DNA from: Flavobacterium sp. DG2-3
Lineage (GTDB): Bacteria > Bacteroidota > Bacteroidia > Flavobacteriales > Flavobacteriaceae
Direction: 5' to 3'
Length of the DNA stretch: 64,000 nucleotides
Assembly: GCF_030730925.1 (NCBI RefSeq)
Contig: NZ_JAVAMB010000001.1
Span: 682,001-746,000, forward strand
In this document: positions 8,915-18,338 of the stretch, piece by piece
How the letters are laid out: each line of letters starts with the position of its first letter
Numbering within the stretch: the first letter of the stretch is position 1
Translations under genes and position numbers: made by a program
The notes under the pieces: generated by a model
What the model saw: only the letters and a program-made list of their open reading frames with translations
Database searches by the model: none
What the model was told of the DNA's origin: nothing

Positions 8915-8948
8915 AAAGAGATTCAGATTAAAGAGTCTGAATCTCTTT
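8915..8948 (+). terminator. Hairpin between sulfatase and HAD gene
   Basis: A perfect 13-bp stem (AAAGAGATTCAGA and its complement) with an eight-base loop lies in the 59-bp gap. The T-run is short, so it may act as a partial terminator or an mRNA-stability hairpin inside the operon. Confidence 0.55.
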
Positions 8949-8964
8949 ATTTAAGAAAAACACC

Positions 8965-9981
8965 ATGAGAAAAAATATATACATTTTGTCTCTAGCAGTT
9001 TTGTTTTTATTTTCCTGTAAAAAATCAGACACCATAACTGCACCAACAACAGAGACTAAAAAGACAGAAACTACTACAGGTGGCGACCCTTTGCCAAGCT
9101 GGAACGACACGCCTTTAAAGAAAGAAATTATTGATTATGTTACGAAAGTAACCAAAGAAGGAAGCGCTGATTTTATTCCTGAAGGAGACAGAATTGCAAC
9201 GTTTGATAATGACGGAACTTTGTGGGCTGAGAAACCTTATGTACAAGAACTATTTGCTTTTTATCGTGTGAAAAAAATGGTCGAAGCAAATCCGGAGTTG
9301 GCAAAAAAACAGCCTTTTAAAGCTGTCGTAGAAAAAGATAAAGCCTTTTTTGAAAAAGGTGGAGATAAAGCACTTATAGAACTAGTTGCAGCGACTCATA
9401 CCGGTATGACTGAAGCGGAGTTTGAAGCTTCGGCTAAGGAGTTTTTTGCAGGAGCTAAATATCCGGGTAAAAATGTGCCAGTAAAGCAAATTAGATACCA
9501 GCCTCAATTAGAATTGCTGAATTATCTGAGAGCCAACGGTTTTAAAACCTTTATTGTAACAGGTGGAACTGTAGAATTGGTACGTACTATTTCTGAAGAT
9601 TTCTACGGAATTCCAAAATATCAGGTTGTGGGAACCTCTTTCAAATATAAATTTGATGATGCTACCAATAATATTGTAAGAGAACCTGCCTTAGACCTTT
9701 TGGACGATAAAGTAGGCAAACCAGTTGGAATACAATTGCATATTGGCCAAAGACCTGTTTTTGCATGCGGAAATGAAGGCGGAGCAGGAGACCTTGCCAT
9801 GCTGCGATATTCTCAAGGAAGCAAATATCCTTCATTTCAAATGATTGTAAACCACAATGATTCTATCAGAGAATACAGTTACCAAGAAAAAGATAATCTT
9901 TCATTAAGTACTGCTGCTAAATACAAATATCATGTAATCAGTATGAAAGACGATTGGAAAACGATATTTCCAGACAAATAA
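8965..9981 (+). CDS. HAD-superfamily phosphatase-like lipoprotein
   Basis: 338 residues. The lipobox LFLFSC places the acylated cysteine at residue 18, followed by a Thr/Lys-rich linker to about residue 40. The HAD core begins at about residue 76 with FDNDGTLW: D81 is the expected nucleophile and D83 the acid/base. Motif II is probably TFIVTGGT (about 195-202), and the later acidic motif is in FACGNEGGAGDLAML. It therefore likely hydrolyses a phosphomonoester outside the cytoplasm; substrate unknown. It lies between the sulfatase and an outer-membrane protein, and homologues of this type are often placed near DUF1254 genes (recollection). Confidence 0.85.
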   Translation: MRKNIYILSLAVLFLFSCKKSDTITAPTTETKKTETTTGGDPLPSWNDTPLKKEIIDYVTKVTKEGSADFIPEGDRIATFDNDGTLWAEKPYVQELFAFYRVKKMVEANPELAKKQPFKAVVEKDKAFFEKGGDKALIELVAATHTGMTEAEFEASAKEFFAGAKYPGKNVPVKQIRYQPQLELLNYLRANGFKTFIVTGGTVELVRTISEDFYGIPKYQVVGTSFKYKFDDATNNIVREPALDLLDDKVGKPVGIQLHIGQRPVFACGNEGGAGDLAMLRYSQGSKYPSFQMIVNHNDSIREYSYQEKDNLSLSTAAKYKYHVISMKDDWKTIFPDK

Positions 9982-10000
9982 TTCCGAATTAGTAAAAATC

Positions 10001-10042
10001 AAAAAGAAACAGTTTTTACAAAGTTGAGGCTGTTTCTTTTTT
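10001..10042 (+). terminator. Terminator after the HAD gene
   Basis: AAAAGAAACAG and CTGTTTCTTTT form an 11-bp stem around an 18-base loop, followed by T residues. Confidence 0.75.
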
Positions 10043-10080
10043 GACTAAAAAGATGATTGATAATCTTTAAGTATACGATT

Positions 10081-10908
10081 ATGAAAATTATGAGATCACA
10101 AAACGCCCTAAAGTTATTTCTAAGCATAACTTTTTTACTTTCAAGTTTAGTCGTATCGGCACAAGAAGAGCCTAAAGCTGGAACAAGTGCACAAGAACTT
10201 GCCGATAAAATGGCAAATCCTGTAGCGAGCTTAATTAGTGTGCCGCTGCAAAACAATCTTACTTATGGAATTGGTCCGTATAATGGAATAAAATATCAGA
10301 TCAATATACAGCCAGTTGTTCCTTTTAAATTAAGTGAGAATCTAAATTTAATCACTCGTTATATTCTTCCAGTTGTAGATCAGCAAGATGTTACGGGAGA
10401 AAATACACATGAGTTTGGTTTAAGTGACGCAACAGTAACTGCTTTTTTTGCTCCTAAAACAAAGGGAATTATTTTAGGAGTTGGTCCTGCTTTTTTAGTG
10501 CCAACCGCGACAGAAAAATTTTTAGGAACAGAAAAATTTGGAATTGGCCCTAGTGTTTTGGTCATGCACCAAGGCAAAGGACTTTCTATAGGTTTTTTAG
10601 CCAATCAAATTTGGTCTGTTGCAGGAGCTAATGATCGGGCCGATTTTAATCAGTTTTATACACAATTATTTCTAACACATAGTTATAAAAGTGGTGCGAG
10701 TTTAGGTATTACTTCAGAGATTACACAAAACTGGCAAGGCAATTCGACGCTAATTACCGTTAGTCCAAATGTTGGAGCCATTACCAAATTAGGTAATCAG
10801 ACTATGCAATTTGCTGTTATGCCTTTAATACCAGTTGTAGGGCATTCAAGCATAAGACCAGATTGGGGACTTAGAGCGGTGGTAGCCTTCATATTTCCTG
10901 GTTCTTAA
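10081..10908 (+). CDS. Outer-membrane channel-like protein (neuromedin U/transporter annotation group)
   Basis: 275 residues from the ATG at 10081 (MKIMRSQNALK); the in-frame ATG at 10057 would add eight residues. A signal peptide ends near VVSAQ (about residue 28). The mature protein alternates polar and hydrophobic residues in beta-strand fashion (for example LNLITRYILPVV, GIILGVGPAFLVP, LITVSPNVGAI) and ends in VVAFIFPGS, as expected for a beta-barrel. Proteins of this kind are usually labelled neuromedin U or transporter without experimental basis. The motif ASLISVPLQNN with YGIGPYNG is typical of that group. It likely forms a pore serving the sulfatase/phosphatase cluster (inference). 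Confidence 0.75.
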   Translation: MKIMRSQNALKLFLSITFLLSSLVVSAQEEPKAGTSAQELADKMANPVASLISVPLQNNLTYGIGPYNGIKYQINIQPVVPFKLSENLNLITRYILPVVDQQDVTGENTHEFGLSDATVTAFFAPKTKGIILGVGPAFLVPTATEKFLGTEKFGIGPSVLVMHQGKGLSIGFLANQIWSVAGANDRADFNQFYTQLFLTHSYKSGASLGITSEITQNWQGNSTLITVSPNVGAITKLGNQTMQFAVMPLIPVVGHSSIRPDWGLRAVVAFIFPGS

Positions 10909-10950
10909 AACGAACTTCATATTGTTTTTAAATCAAAATCTATTAGATAT

Positions 10951-12423
10951 ATGAAAAAAGCTATAGCACTGTTATTACTTTTAATACTAATAATTTCATG
11001 TAAATCAGATAAAAAAGAAAATACAGTTTCGATTACTGAAACGGTAAAAGACACCGTAAAATCTGTTGTTCCAGGACCAGTTCCCGATGTTGTAATGACA
11101 AAAGAATATGTTTATCAGCTTGGAAAACAAATGTATTTCTGGGGATGGCCATTGGTAAATATGCACAATCGCGTATTGGTAATGCGAAAAGTGCCTATGG
11201 CCGGACTTAATGGTGGAGCAGTTCCTGTTGCACCAGTAAATAATTTGTGCATGACATCAGATTATATTACGCCAGCCGAAAGATATGTAGCCTGTCCGAA
11301 TCAGGATGTCGTTTATGGATTCGGAATTATGATGCTTAATGAAAGCCCTGTTGTGGTTCAGGTTCCAGATTTCGGAGACCGTTTCTGGGTAGTTCAATTA
11401 GGAAACCAGCGTACAGACGGAATTGCAAAATTGGGCGCCATGTATGGCAGTAAAAAAGGTTTTTATTTAATCGTAGGACCAGGATGGAATGGAAAAGTGC
11501 CTGACGGCATTACAGAAGTTTTTCATAGCGACACCAATCTTGCGTTTGTAATTCCGAGAGCGTTTTTAAATAATACTGCAGAAGACAGAAAAGCGATTCA
11601 GCCTGTTATCAATCAATTGATGGCATATCCTTTAAGTGAATACGATGGAAAAGTAAAAACAAAAGAATGGGCAAAAATACCATCATTTCCTGACCCAAAT
11701 AAAAGTGAAGGCGGAAAAGAAGTTGCTTTTGTAATTCCAGAGAAATTTTTTCAGGAATTTCCAAGTATTTTAAAAGAAGTTCCGCCATTAAGAGGAGAAG
11801 AAGCCCTTTATGCACAGTTTAATTCAGTACTAGATGCAGCTAAAAAAGACAGTACTCTAATGCCTATTTTAACAAAAGCCGCTATAGATGCTGAACGAGA
11901 ATTAATAGAACCGCTTCGTCAATTCAAAAACGTAGGCGTACCGGTAGGAAATTATTGGAATACGACAAAAAATGGAGCAAACTTTGGAACCGATTATCTC
12001 AGTAGAACAAGTGCCGCGAGAGCAAATATATTTGTAAATCAGCCGCAGGAAACCATTTATTACAATCAGGATTTAGATAATAAAGGTGTTGAATTGAATG
12101 GAAAATCAAACTACACCATCACTTTTACGAAAGATTTAATTCCAAAAGTAAAAGGTTTCTGGTCACTTACCGTTTACGATCACAATCATTTCTTTTTTAT
12201 AAATGATGCTAAAATTTATTCGTTAGGAACGAAAAATAAAGATTTGAAATATAATACAGATGGCTCGCTAACCCTATATTTCCAAAACGCTAAACCATCT
12301 GCAGACAAAGTCAGCAATTGGCTTCCAGTTCCAAAAGATAAGTTTGGGCTTTTATTACGTTCTTATTGGCCAGAAGAAAGCATGATAAAAGGCTATACGC
12401 CGCCATCTTTGGTAAAAGGATAA
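10951..12423 (+). CDS. DUF1254/DUF1214 lipoprotein
   Basis: 490 residues. The lipobox LILIISC puts the acylated cysteine at residue 17. The N-terminal half (about residues 55-190) is DUF1254: the diagnostic aromatic run MYFWGWPLVNMHNR and later QDVVYGFGIM. The C-terminal part (about 370-485) is DUF1214: SLTVYDHNHFFFIND, then LYFQNAKP, NWLPVPKDKFGLLLRSYWPEE. The function of this two-domain family is unresolved; it is widespread and often encoded near sulfatase and HAD genes (recollection). Eighteen bases separate it from the DUF2252 gene, so the two are coupled. Confidence 0.9.
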   Translation: MKKAIALLLLLILIISCKSDKKENTVSITETVKDTVKSVVPGPVPDVVMTKEYVYQLGKQMYFWGWPLVNMHNRVLVMRKVPMAGLNGGAVPVAPVNNLCMTSDYITPAERYVACPNQDVVYGFGIMMLNESPVVVQVPDFGDRFWVVQLGNQRTDGIAKLGAMYGSKKGFYLIVGPGWNGKVPDGITEVFHSDTNLAFVIPRAFLNNTAEDRKAIQPVINQLMAYPLSEYDGKVKTKEWAKIPSFPDPNKSEGGKEVAFVIPEKFFQEFPSILKEVPPLRGEEALYAQFNSVLDAAKKDSTLMPILTKAAIDAERELIEPLRQFKNVGVPVGNYWNTTKNGANFGTDYLSRTSAARANIFVNQPQETIYYNQDLDNKGVELNGKSNYTITFTKDLIPKVKGFWSLTVYDHNHFFFINDAKIYSLGTKNKDLKYNTDGSLTLYFQNAKPSADKVSNWLPVPKDKFGLLLRSYWPEESMIKGYTPPSLVKG

Positions 12424-12440
12424 AACGCTAATTAAAAGTT

Positions 12441-13841
12441 ATGCCTGAAAAATCTAAAGATATCGAAGAAACCATATTTGATCCATTGGCATCAAAGGCA
12501 GAACGTTATGAAAAAGGCGCTTTGATCAGAAAAAAAGTGCCTTTGTCAAAACATCAGGAATGGAATTCTTTTACTAATCGAAAAGATCCTGTAGACATTT
12601 TGATTCAGACGAGTATAGGAAGAGTTGAAAGTCTATTGCCTATTCGATACAGAAGAATGATGGAATCGCCTTTTTCATTTTACAGAGGAGCTGCCGCGAT
12701 TATGGCCGCAGACTTGGCCCATACGACCGTATCGGGAATAAACCTTCAGCTTTGCGGTGATTGCCATTTAATGAATTTCGGCGGATTTGCAACTCCTGAA
12801 CGTAAATTGGTTTTTGATATTAATGATTTTGACGAAACATTTCCAGGTCCTTGGGAATGGGATGTAAAAAGATTGGCAGCCAGTTTTGTCATTGCAGGAC
12901 AATGGCGAAAATTCTCCAACAAAAACGGTAAACAATTTGCTTGGAATGTTGCAGATAGTTATAAACGGCACATGTTGGATTACAGTAAATTATCTGCTCT
13001 TCAGATTTGGTATGCCGATATTGATTTTGCAGAAATGATTGAGTTAGGAAAAGACAAAGAACTCAAAGAATTTCATCATAAAAGAATAAAAAAGGCTTCA
13101 GAATATACCGCTCATGAAAAAGAGTTTGCAAAGATGACTTATTTTGATGGAGCCAGAGCCCGCATAAAAGATGATCAGCCTTTGATATTTCATCCTAGCG
13201 GAGATCTTGAAAAGCAAATTAATAAAGAAGGCGAGATTATTCATAAAAGATATGTCGAATCGCTATCAGAAGATAAACAGATTTTGTTAAGCCGATATAG
13301 AATTCATGATATAGCCATAAAAGTAGTGGGTGTAGGAAGTGTTGGAACGCTTTGCGGTATCAGCTTATTAATGTCTGCTACGGGAGAACCTATTTTTTTA
13401 CAATTTAAAGAAGCCAGAAAAAGCGTATTAGAAGAAAATGTAAAAATTAAAGGAAAATATAAGCATCAGGGCGAACGTATTGTTATGGGACAAAAACTGA
13501 TGCAATCGGCATCTGATATGTTTCTAGGCTGGACAAATGACAGCACAGATAAGTTCTTCTACATTCGACAGCTTAGAGATGCCAAAATAAAACCAATTCT
13601 CGAAATTATGAAGCCCAAAAACATGGCAGATTATGCCAAAGCTTGCGGATGGGCACTGGCAAGAGCTCATGCGCGTTCGGGAGATCCTTCTTTAATTTCG
13701 GGTTATATTGGAGATACAGACGAATTTGCCGATGCAATTTCTGAGTTTTCGATGCTGTATGCCCATCAAAACGAATTGGATTACCAAAAAATGCTGGAAG
13801 CAATAAAACACGGAAAATTGCCTGTAGCGCCAGAAATTTAA
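12441..13841 (+). CDS. DUF2252 protein, kinase-like fold
   Basis: 466-residue protein of the DUF2252 family, cytoplasmic (no signal peptide). Diagnostic stretches: FYRGAAAIMAADLA (about 77-90), then LCGDCHLMNFGGF and FDINDFDETFPGPWEWDVKR, which resemble the catalytic HxD-type and metal-binding D motifs of aminoglycoside-phosphotransferase-like kinases. Distal conserved stretches are VGVGSVGTLCGISLL and YYIRQLRD-like FYIRQLRDAK, and ACGWALARAHARSGD at the end. It is probably an ATP-dependent phosphotransferase with unknown acceptor (inference). Last gene of the sulfatase-to-DUF2252 run; a 290-bp gap follows. Confidence 0.88.
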   Translation: MPEKSKDIEETIFDPLASKAERYEKGALIRKKVPLSKHQEWNSFTNRKDPVDILIQTSIGRVESLLPIRYRRMMESPFSFYRGAAAIMAADLAHTTVSGINLQLCGDCHLMNFGGFATPERKLVFDINDFDETFPGPWEWDVKRLAASFVIAGQWRKFSNKNGKQFAWNVADSYKRHMLDYSKLSALQIWYADIDFAEMIELGKDKELKEFHHKRIKKASEYTAHEKEFAKMTYFDGARARIKDDQPLIFHPSGDLEKQINKEGEIIHKRYVESLSEDKQILLSRYRIHDIAIKVVGVGSVGTLCGISLLMSATGEPIFLQFKEARKSVLEENVKIKGKYKHQGERIVMGQKLMQSASDMFLGWTNDSTDKFFYIRQLRDAKIKPILEIMKPKNMADYAKACGWALARAHARSGDPSLISGYIGDTDEFADAISEFSMLYAHQNELDYQKMLEAIKHGKLPVAPEI

Positions 13842-14131
13842 TTTTTTTTCTTAATAGAAAAAAGTATTGTAGCCGTACAGGGTAAATAGAATAAAAAACA
13901 AAATCTTGAAGCCAAAAAGCCACGAAAACAAAGGCGTAAGATTTTATTTATTTAATAGTGTTAATTAAATAAAATAATTTATCTTTGAGAGTGATCTAAG
14001 TAATTGTTTAATAGTGGTTTGTGCTGTTTGAAAACAATTATTACGATTAAGCCCCCTCCGTTCAAGATTTTTACGATTTTAATAGATTCGAGTTAAACTG
14101 ATTTAATTATTAATTTAATAAATACCACAAC

Positions 14132-14710
14132 ATGAATATTAAAAGAACAAATCTTCGCATAATCCCAATTCTATTCTTGGGCTTGTTTTACAGCTGTTCT
14201 CCAACTGTAAAAGTTACAACTGATTATGATCATGGTGCTAATTTCAGTGAATACAAAACATTTGCCGTTTACGATTTAAAAGCACAGCAAGGTCAGGTTA
14301 ATCAGCTGAATGTTGACCGTGTTACCAAAGCAATTAGAAACGAAATGCTGGCAAAAGGATTTACAGAATCCAGCACTCCAGATTTAAAGGTTAATGCCGT
14401 TTCTATCTTAAAAAACAAAACTTCTGTTAGTGCCAATACCGATTTTTACGGATACGGAGGAATGTACCGCCCTTACGGTTATTGGGGAGGCGGTGCTATG
14501 ATGGGTGGTGCCAATACAACATTTAATACCTACGATTATGTTGATGGCTCACTGGTAATAGACATCGTATCTACAAAAACAGATAAGTTGGTTTGGCAGG
14601 GAATCGGAAATGCTGAAATAGACAGCAAACCAGATAATCCAGAAGAATTTATTAATAGCTCTATCCAAAAAATACTAGCTGGTTTCCCTCCGGGAGCCGT
14701 TAAAAAATAA
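14132..14710 (+). CDS. DUF4136 lipoprotein
   Basis: 192 residues. The lipobox LFYSC gives acylated C22. The mature part has the DUF4136 layout: an early VTTDYDHGANFSEYKTFAVYD strand region, a mid Gly/Tyr-rich loop (FYGYGGMYRPYGYWGGG) and a distal SLVIDIVSTKTDKLVWQGIGNAEI, ending with IQKILAGFPP. The family is found in outer-membrane-associated lipoproteins of unknown function. A TATCTTTG sequence at 13980 could be its -7 element, giving a long leader. Terminated by a strong hairpin. Confidence 0.88.
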   Translation: MNIKRTNLRIIPILFLGLFYSCSPTVKVTTDYDHGANFSEYKTFAVYDLKAQQGQVNQLNVDRVTKAIRNEMLAKGFTESSTPDLKVNAVSILKNKTSVSANTDFYGYGGMYRPYGYWGGGAMMGGANTTFNTYDYVDGSLVIDIVSTKTDKLVWQGIGNAEIDSKPDNPEEFINSSIQKILAGFPPGAVKK

Positions 14711-14727
14711 TGAAACAAATAAAGTTC

Positions 14728-14760
14728 TGTACTTGCCATTTTCGGCAAGTACAGGCTTTA
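14728..14760 (+). terminator. Terminator after the DUF4136 gene
   Basis: CTGTACTTGCC and GGCAAGTACAG form an 11-bp perfect stem with a six-base loop, extended by AAAG/CTTT pairs. The T-tract is weak. Confidence 0.75.
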
Positions 14761-14824
14761 CTCTTGTAGCCCCTTTTCGCATTCTATTTTTAAGATAATA
14801 ATACCACACTAATAAACTTAAAAA

Positions 14825-16000
14825 ATGATCGATATACTACTCTCCCTTTTCTTTTTTGTAGCCACAATTGCTGGACTCGCAACCTCAATTATGGTTTTAT
14901 TTTCCAGAAAAAACTATTCTAAAAGCTTCTTTTTAGGCATGTTTTTACTGAGCCTGGCGGTAGTAAGTATCTACAATTTTTATTTGTCGGCCAATTTATT
15001 TAAAAATTTCCCAGATCTCTTTACTATCACAAAAGCGTTTATATTTTTAACCGCTCCATGCTCATTTTTGTATGTTAGAAACATTTTATCATTAAATAAA
15101 AGTTTCAGAAAATACGATTGGCTTCACTTTATGCCATTCATTATTTATTTCTTTTTAACGCTGATTGTTTATGTTGGAAGTTACACCGATATAAAAGCAG
15201 TCGATTATATTGCAGGACTAATCAAAAATCCATTTTCTGTTTTAACGTTGACGATTTGGCTTTTCTATGTCTTTTTTCAAACCATGTTGATTTTAAACTA
15301 TGATCTGAAAAAATTTAAAGGAAACCAATTTCATCACAATAAAGTAATCAATTGGATTAGAGTGTACAATCTCATGATTTTGTTCTTGTTTTCGGCGCTT
15401 TTTGTTCATCATTTTTTACTTCAAAAAGTAGACGCATCAGATCTTTCCTGTTATGTGCTAATTTCTTCCGTATTGTTTTTTACAGTTGGCTGGCTTTATT
15501 TCAGACCGCAGATTTTTCATGATGAAGAAGAAACATTCGATTTTGTGGTTGATAATACATTAGTAGTAAAAACCAAAGAAATCAAGACTACGATTCCAAT
15601 AGTAAACGAATTGCCTCTAGAAAAAAGAGAAGAATACCTTTTGAAATTAGATTATGTTTTAAATTCTAAAAACCTATTCTTAAAAAAGGATTTCGTAATC
15701 AGGGATTTGTCTGACGAAACAGGAATATCAGTGCACCATTTGTCTAATTTGATTAATTCTGAATTTGGTCTTCATTTTCAAGATTATGTAAATCTTAAAC
15801 GAATTGAATATTTTAAAGATAAAATAAACGATCCCGAGTGGAAAGATTTATCATTAGAAGGCATGGCGTGGGGTTCTGGTTTTAAATCTAGAACTACTTG
15901 TTTTAGAGCGTTTATAAAACACACCGGAAAATCTCCATCAGAATATTTTAAAACGATTAGAATTAATCCTGATCGTTCAGAAGCTTATTATTTTAAGTAA
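14825..16000 (+). CDS. Membrane-anchored AraC-family transcriptional regulator
   Basis: 391 residues. The N-terminal ~230 residues hold six or seven hydrophobic helices (starting LLSLFFFVATIAGLATSIMVLF), a polytopic sensor-like module common in Flavobacteriia regulators. The C-terminal ~120 residues are an AraC/XylS DNA-binding domain with two helix-turn-helix units: FVIRDLSDETGISVHHLSNLIN and the second near LEGMAWGSGFKSRTTCFRAFIKHTGKSPSEYF. It probably couples an envelope signal to transcription of neighbouring genes, either the sulfatase cluster upstream or the two outer-membrane genes just downstream (inference). Confidence 0.9.
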   Translation: MIDILLSLFFFVATIAGLATSIMVLFSRKNYSKSFFLGMFLLSLAVVSIYNFYLSANLFKNFPDLFTITKAFIFLTAPCSFLYVRNILSLNKSFRKYDWLHFMPFIIYFFLTLIVYVGSYTDIKAVDYIAGLIKNPFSVLTLTIWLFYVFFQTMLILNYDLKKFKGNQFHHNKVINWIRVYNLMILFLFSALFVHHFLLQKVDASDLSCYVLISSVLFFTVGWLYFRPQIFHDEEETFDFVVDNTLVVKTKEIKTTIPIVNELPLEKREEYLLKLDYVLNSKNLFLKKDFVIRDLSDETGISVHHLSNLINSEFGLHFQDYVNLKRIEYFKDKINDPEWKDLSLEGMAWGSGFKSRTTCFRAFIKHTGKSPSEYFKTIRINPDRSEAYYFK

Positions 16001-16057
16001 AGTTCTTTCCTCATAAATTCAATAGTTCAGAGCCTAATTCATTCAAAATATTCCATC

Positions 16058-17026
16058 ATGAAAGCAAAAATTAATGATTCGGAAAAAATAGCGCAATCGG
16101 TTTTAACCATAATGCTGCTATTGATTTCTTTTTATAGTAATGCACAATTAAAAGGAGCTCACATTTTGGGTTCTATGGGACTTCAGTCTGGAACACAAGC
16201 TCCAGAAAATACTTTGAGCGTCTATATTCCAGGCTATATTTACAGCGCATCATCTTTGCGAAATAGCGACGGAGACAAAGTAGGAGATCCAAATCTTACC
16301 ATGTTTCTTACTGGTGTTGGTGCCAATTTTGTCAGCGATTTCAAAATTTTGGGAGCCAATTATGGGGCTACGCTTTTAATAGCAGGAGCTTCAAACACTA
16401 TTCAAGGCAGTTATATTGACTCAAAAAGCGATTTTGCTTTTACAGACATGTACATACAGCCAATCCAGTTAGGCTGGCATAACAAAAGAGCCGATTTTGT
16501 CTTTAGCTACCAAATGTTTCTTCCAACAGGAAAATATGAAGCAGGAGGGAGTGATAATAGCGGTTTAGGAATGTTTGTAAACGAATTCTCAGGAGGAACA
16601 ACATTGTTTTTTAATGACAAAAAAACATTTCATTTCTCGGCATTGGCCTCTTATGAAATCAATGGAAAGAAAAAAGATACCGACATCAAAACTGGAGATA
16701 TCTTAAGCATTGAAGGCGGTTTAGGAAAAACCTTTTATTGCATGAATGCCGAAAAAACAGCTCCGAAAGGAATATTAAATGCTGGTTTAATTTATTATCT
16801 GCAATACAAACTGTCAGATGATGAAATTCCGGTAGGGAATATTTTTGTAATTGAGCCAGACAAAGATCATGTCAATGCACTAGGAGCAGAGGTTAACTAT
16901 CTGCATATTGGCAGTATGACGAATGTTGGTTTTAGATGGCTTGGAGAAGTAAATGCAAAAAACAGATTTCAGGGAAATACTTTTTTTATCACGCTGGCAC
17001 ACGTTTTCAGTCTGAAGAAAAAATAA
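16058..17026 (+). CDS. SphA/MetA-type outer-membrane transporter
   Basis: 322 residues, with a signal peptide ending near YSNAQ (about residue 31) and a beta-barrel with alternating pattern. It matches the MetA-pathway-of-phenol-degradation/SphA family: MGLQSGTQAPE near the start, GANYGATLLIAGAS, TDMYIQPIQLGWHNKRADFVFSYQMFLPTGKYE and GLGMFVNEFSGGTTLFF. The family is proposed to pass hydrophobic small molecules. It follows the AraC gene by 57 bp and precedes the BamA-like barrel by 39 bp, so the three look like a unit. Confidence 0.82.
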   Translation: MKAKINDSEKIAQSVLTIMLLLISFYSNAQLKGAHILGSMGLQSGTQAPENTLSVYIPGYIYSASSLRNSDGDKVGDPNLTMFLTGVGANFVSDFKILGANYGATLLIAGASNTIQGSYIDSKSDFAFTDMYIQPIQLGWHNKRADFVFSYQMFLPTGKYEAGGSDNSGLGMFVNEFSGGTTLFFNDKKTFHFSALASYEINGKKKDTDIKTGDILSIEGGLGKTFYCMNAEKTAPKGILNAGLIYYLQYKLSDDEIPVGNIFVIEPDKDHVNALGAEVNYLHIGSMTNVGFRWLGEVNAKNRFQGNTFFITLAHVFSLKKK

Positions 17027-17065
17027 TTTACAGACTTGCATTTTTGAAGGCTTAGAGTTTTAAGA

Positions 17066-18253
17066 ATGAATTACAAACGATTTAGATTCTTTATGAAAAA
17101 CAGAAAACCATCACAAAAAATCATTCTTTTTTTACTTCTATCTCTGTTGTCGTTTAACTTTACAAACGCACAAAAATATCATATAAGTGTAAAAGACTCT
17201 CTAGATGGCGCTTTCGATTTAAGCGATTATATTATTTATGCACATGGTTTTATTGTCGTTCCAACCATTATTACAGAACCCGCTTTAGGAGGAATTGGCG
17301 GAGCAGTAGTTCCGATTTTCTTAAAAAAACACGCGCCGGTTGTAGACGAAAACGGTAAAAAACGCTTTATAAACCCCGACATAACAGGAGGAATGGGAAT
17401 GTACACCGGAAACAAAAGCTGGATGACTGGAGTTTTTCGTTCTTCAACACTTATAAAACCTAGAATCTTATACCGAGTTATGGCAGGTTACGGCGATGTA
17501 AACTTATCGTTTTATGCCAACAATATTCCCAAAGCAAACGATCAGGAATTTAAGCTCAATTTTAGATCGACCATTTTTTATACCCAATGGCTCAAACAGT
17601 TCAGAAATGCAAAATGGAGCGCAGGACCGCAATATTTGTTTTTAAATTCTAAAATAAATCTGCCCGATGTAAGCCTTCCGCCGCCTTTTGTAAATCCAAA
17701 AGACATTAAAAGCACCATAAGTCAGTTTGGTGGCGCCATTCAGTTTGACGGACGCGATAATATATTTACGCCAGATAAAGGAATAAGGATTCAGTCCGAT
17801 TTTTTCTGGTCAGATAATGTACTCGGAAGCGATTACGATGCTTGGCGAATAAACTTATCGGCAATTGGATATTATCCGTTGGCGAAAACATTAATTGGCG
17901 GACTTAGGATAGAAGGAGAGCAGGCGTTGGGGAGTCCGCCTTTTTATTTAAAACCAGGAATCAATTTACGAGGAATTCCCGCAGCAAGATATATGGGAAA
18001 CACCAGTATTGTGACCGAAGCCGAATTGCGCTGGGATTTCTACCGTCGATGGAGTATTATGGGATTTGGAGGACTTGCAAGCGCGTTTAACGATTGGGAC
18101 AAAGCTTTTGCAAAACCCGTTGTATACAGCTACGGAACAGGTTTTAGATACCTTGTTGCCCGAAAGTTCAAACTCCGAATGGGTGTAGACGTTGCCCGCG
18201 GACCAGAAGACTGGGCGTACTATATCGTTTTTGGAAGCAACTGGCTGCGATAA
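17066..18253 (+). CDS. BamA/TamA-family outer-membrane barrel protein
   Basis: 395 residues; an in-frame ATG at 17093 gives a more compact signal peptide and may be the true start. The signal region ends near FNFTNAQ. No POTRA repeats are visible, since the ORF is far shorter than BamA (about 800). The C-terminal half is a surface-antigen barrel: GGAIQFDGRDNIFTPDKGIRIQSD, LRGIPAARYMGNTSIVTEAELRWDFYRRWSIMGFGGLA (VRGY-like motif as LRGI). Short POTRA-less members of this group are of unknown function and may be pores or phospholipase-like barrels rather than assembly factors. Confidence 0.83.
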   Translation: MNYKRFRFFMKNRKPSQKIILFLLLSLLSFNFTNAQKYHISVKDSLDGAFDLSDYIIYAHGFIVVPTIITEPALGGIGGAVVPIFLKKHAPVVDENGKKRFINPDITGGMGMYTGNKSWMTGVFRSSTLIKPRILYRVMAGYGDVNLSFYANNIPKANDQEFKLNFRSTIFYTQWLKQFRNAKWSAGPQYLFLNSKINLPDVSLPPPFVNPKDIKSTISQFGGAIQFDGRDNIFTPDKGIRIQSDFFWSDNVLGSDYDAWRINLSAIGYYPLAKTLIGGLRIEGEQALGSPPFYLKPGINLRGIPAARYMGNTSIVTEAELRWDFYRRWSIMGFGGLASAFNDWDKAFAKPVVYSYGTGFRYLVARKFKLRMGVDVARGPEDWAYYIVFGSNWLR

Positions 18254-18303
18254 CAGAAAAAGCAAAAAACTTGTAAGAAGTTAATTTATAAAAAATTATG
18301 CTC

Positions 18304-18338
18304 AAAAAGCCTCTGTAAAGCATTACGGAGGCTTTTTG
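18304..18338 (+). terminator. Terminator after the BamA-like gene
   Basis: AAAAAGCCTC and GAGGCTTTTT pair, with further GTA/TAC pairing toward the loop. It closes the envelope cluster. Confidence 0.9.

Noticed and set aside
13842..14131. Gene or element in the gap after DUF2252
   Set aside because: Only a weak AAAATCTT/AAGATTTT hairpin (about 13898-13946) and a possible -7 box at 13980 are visible; no frame with support.
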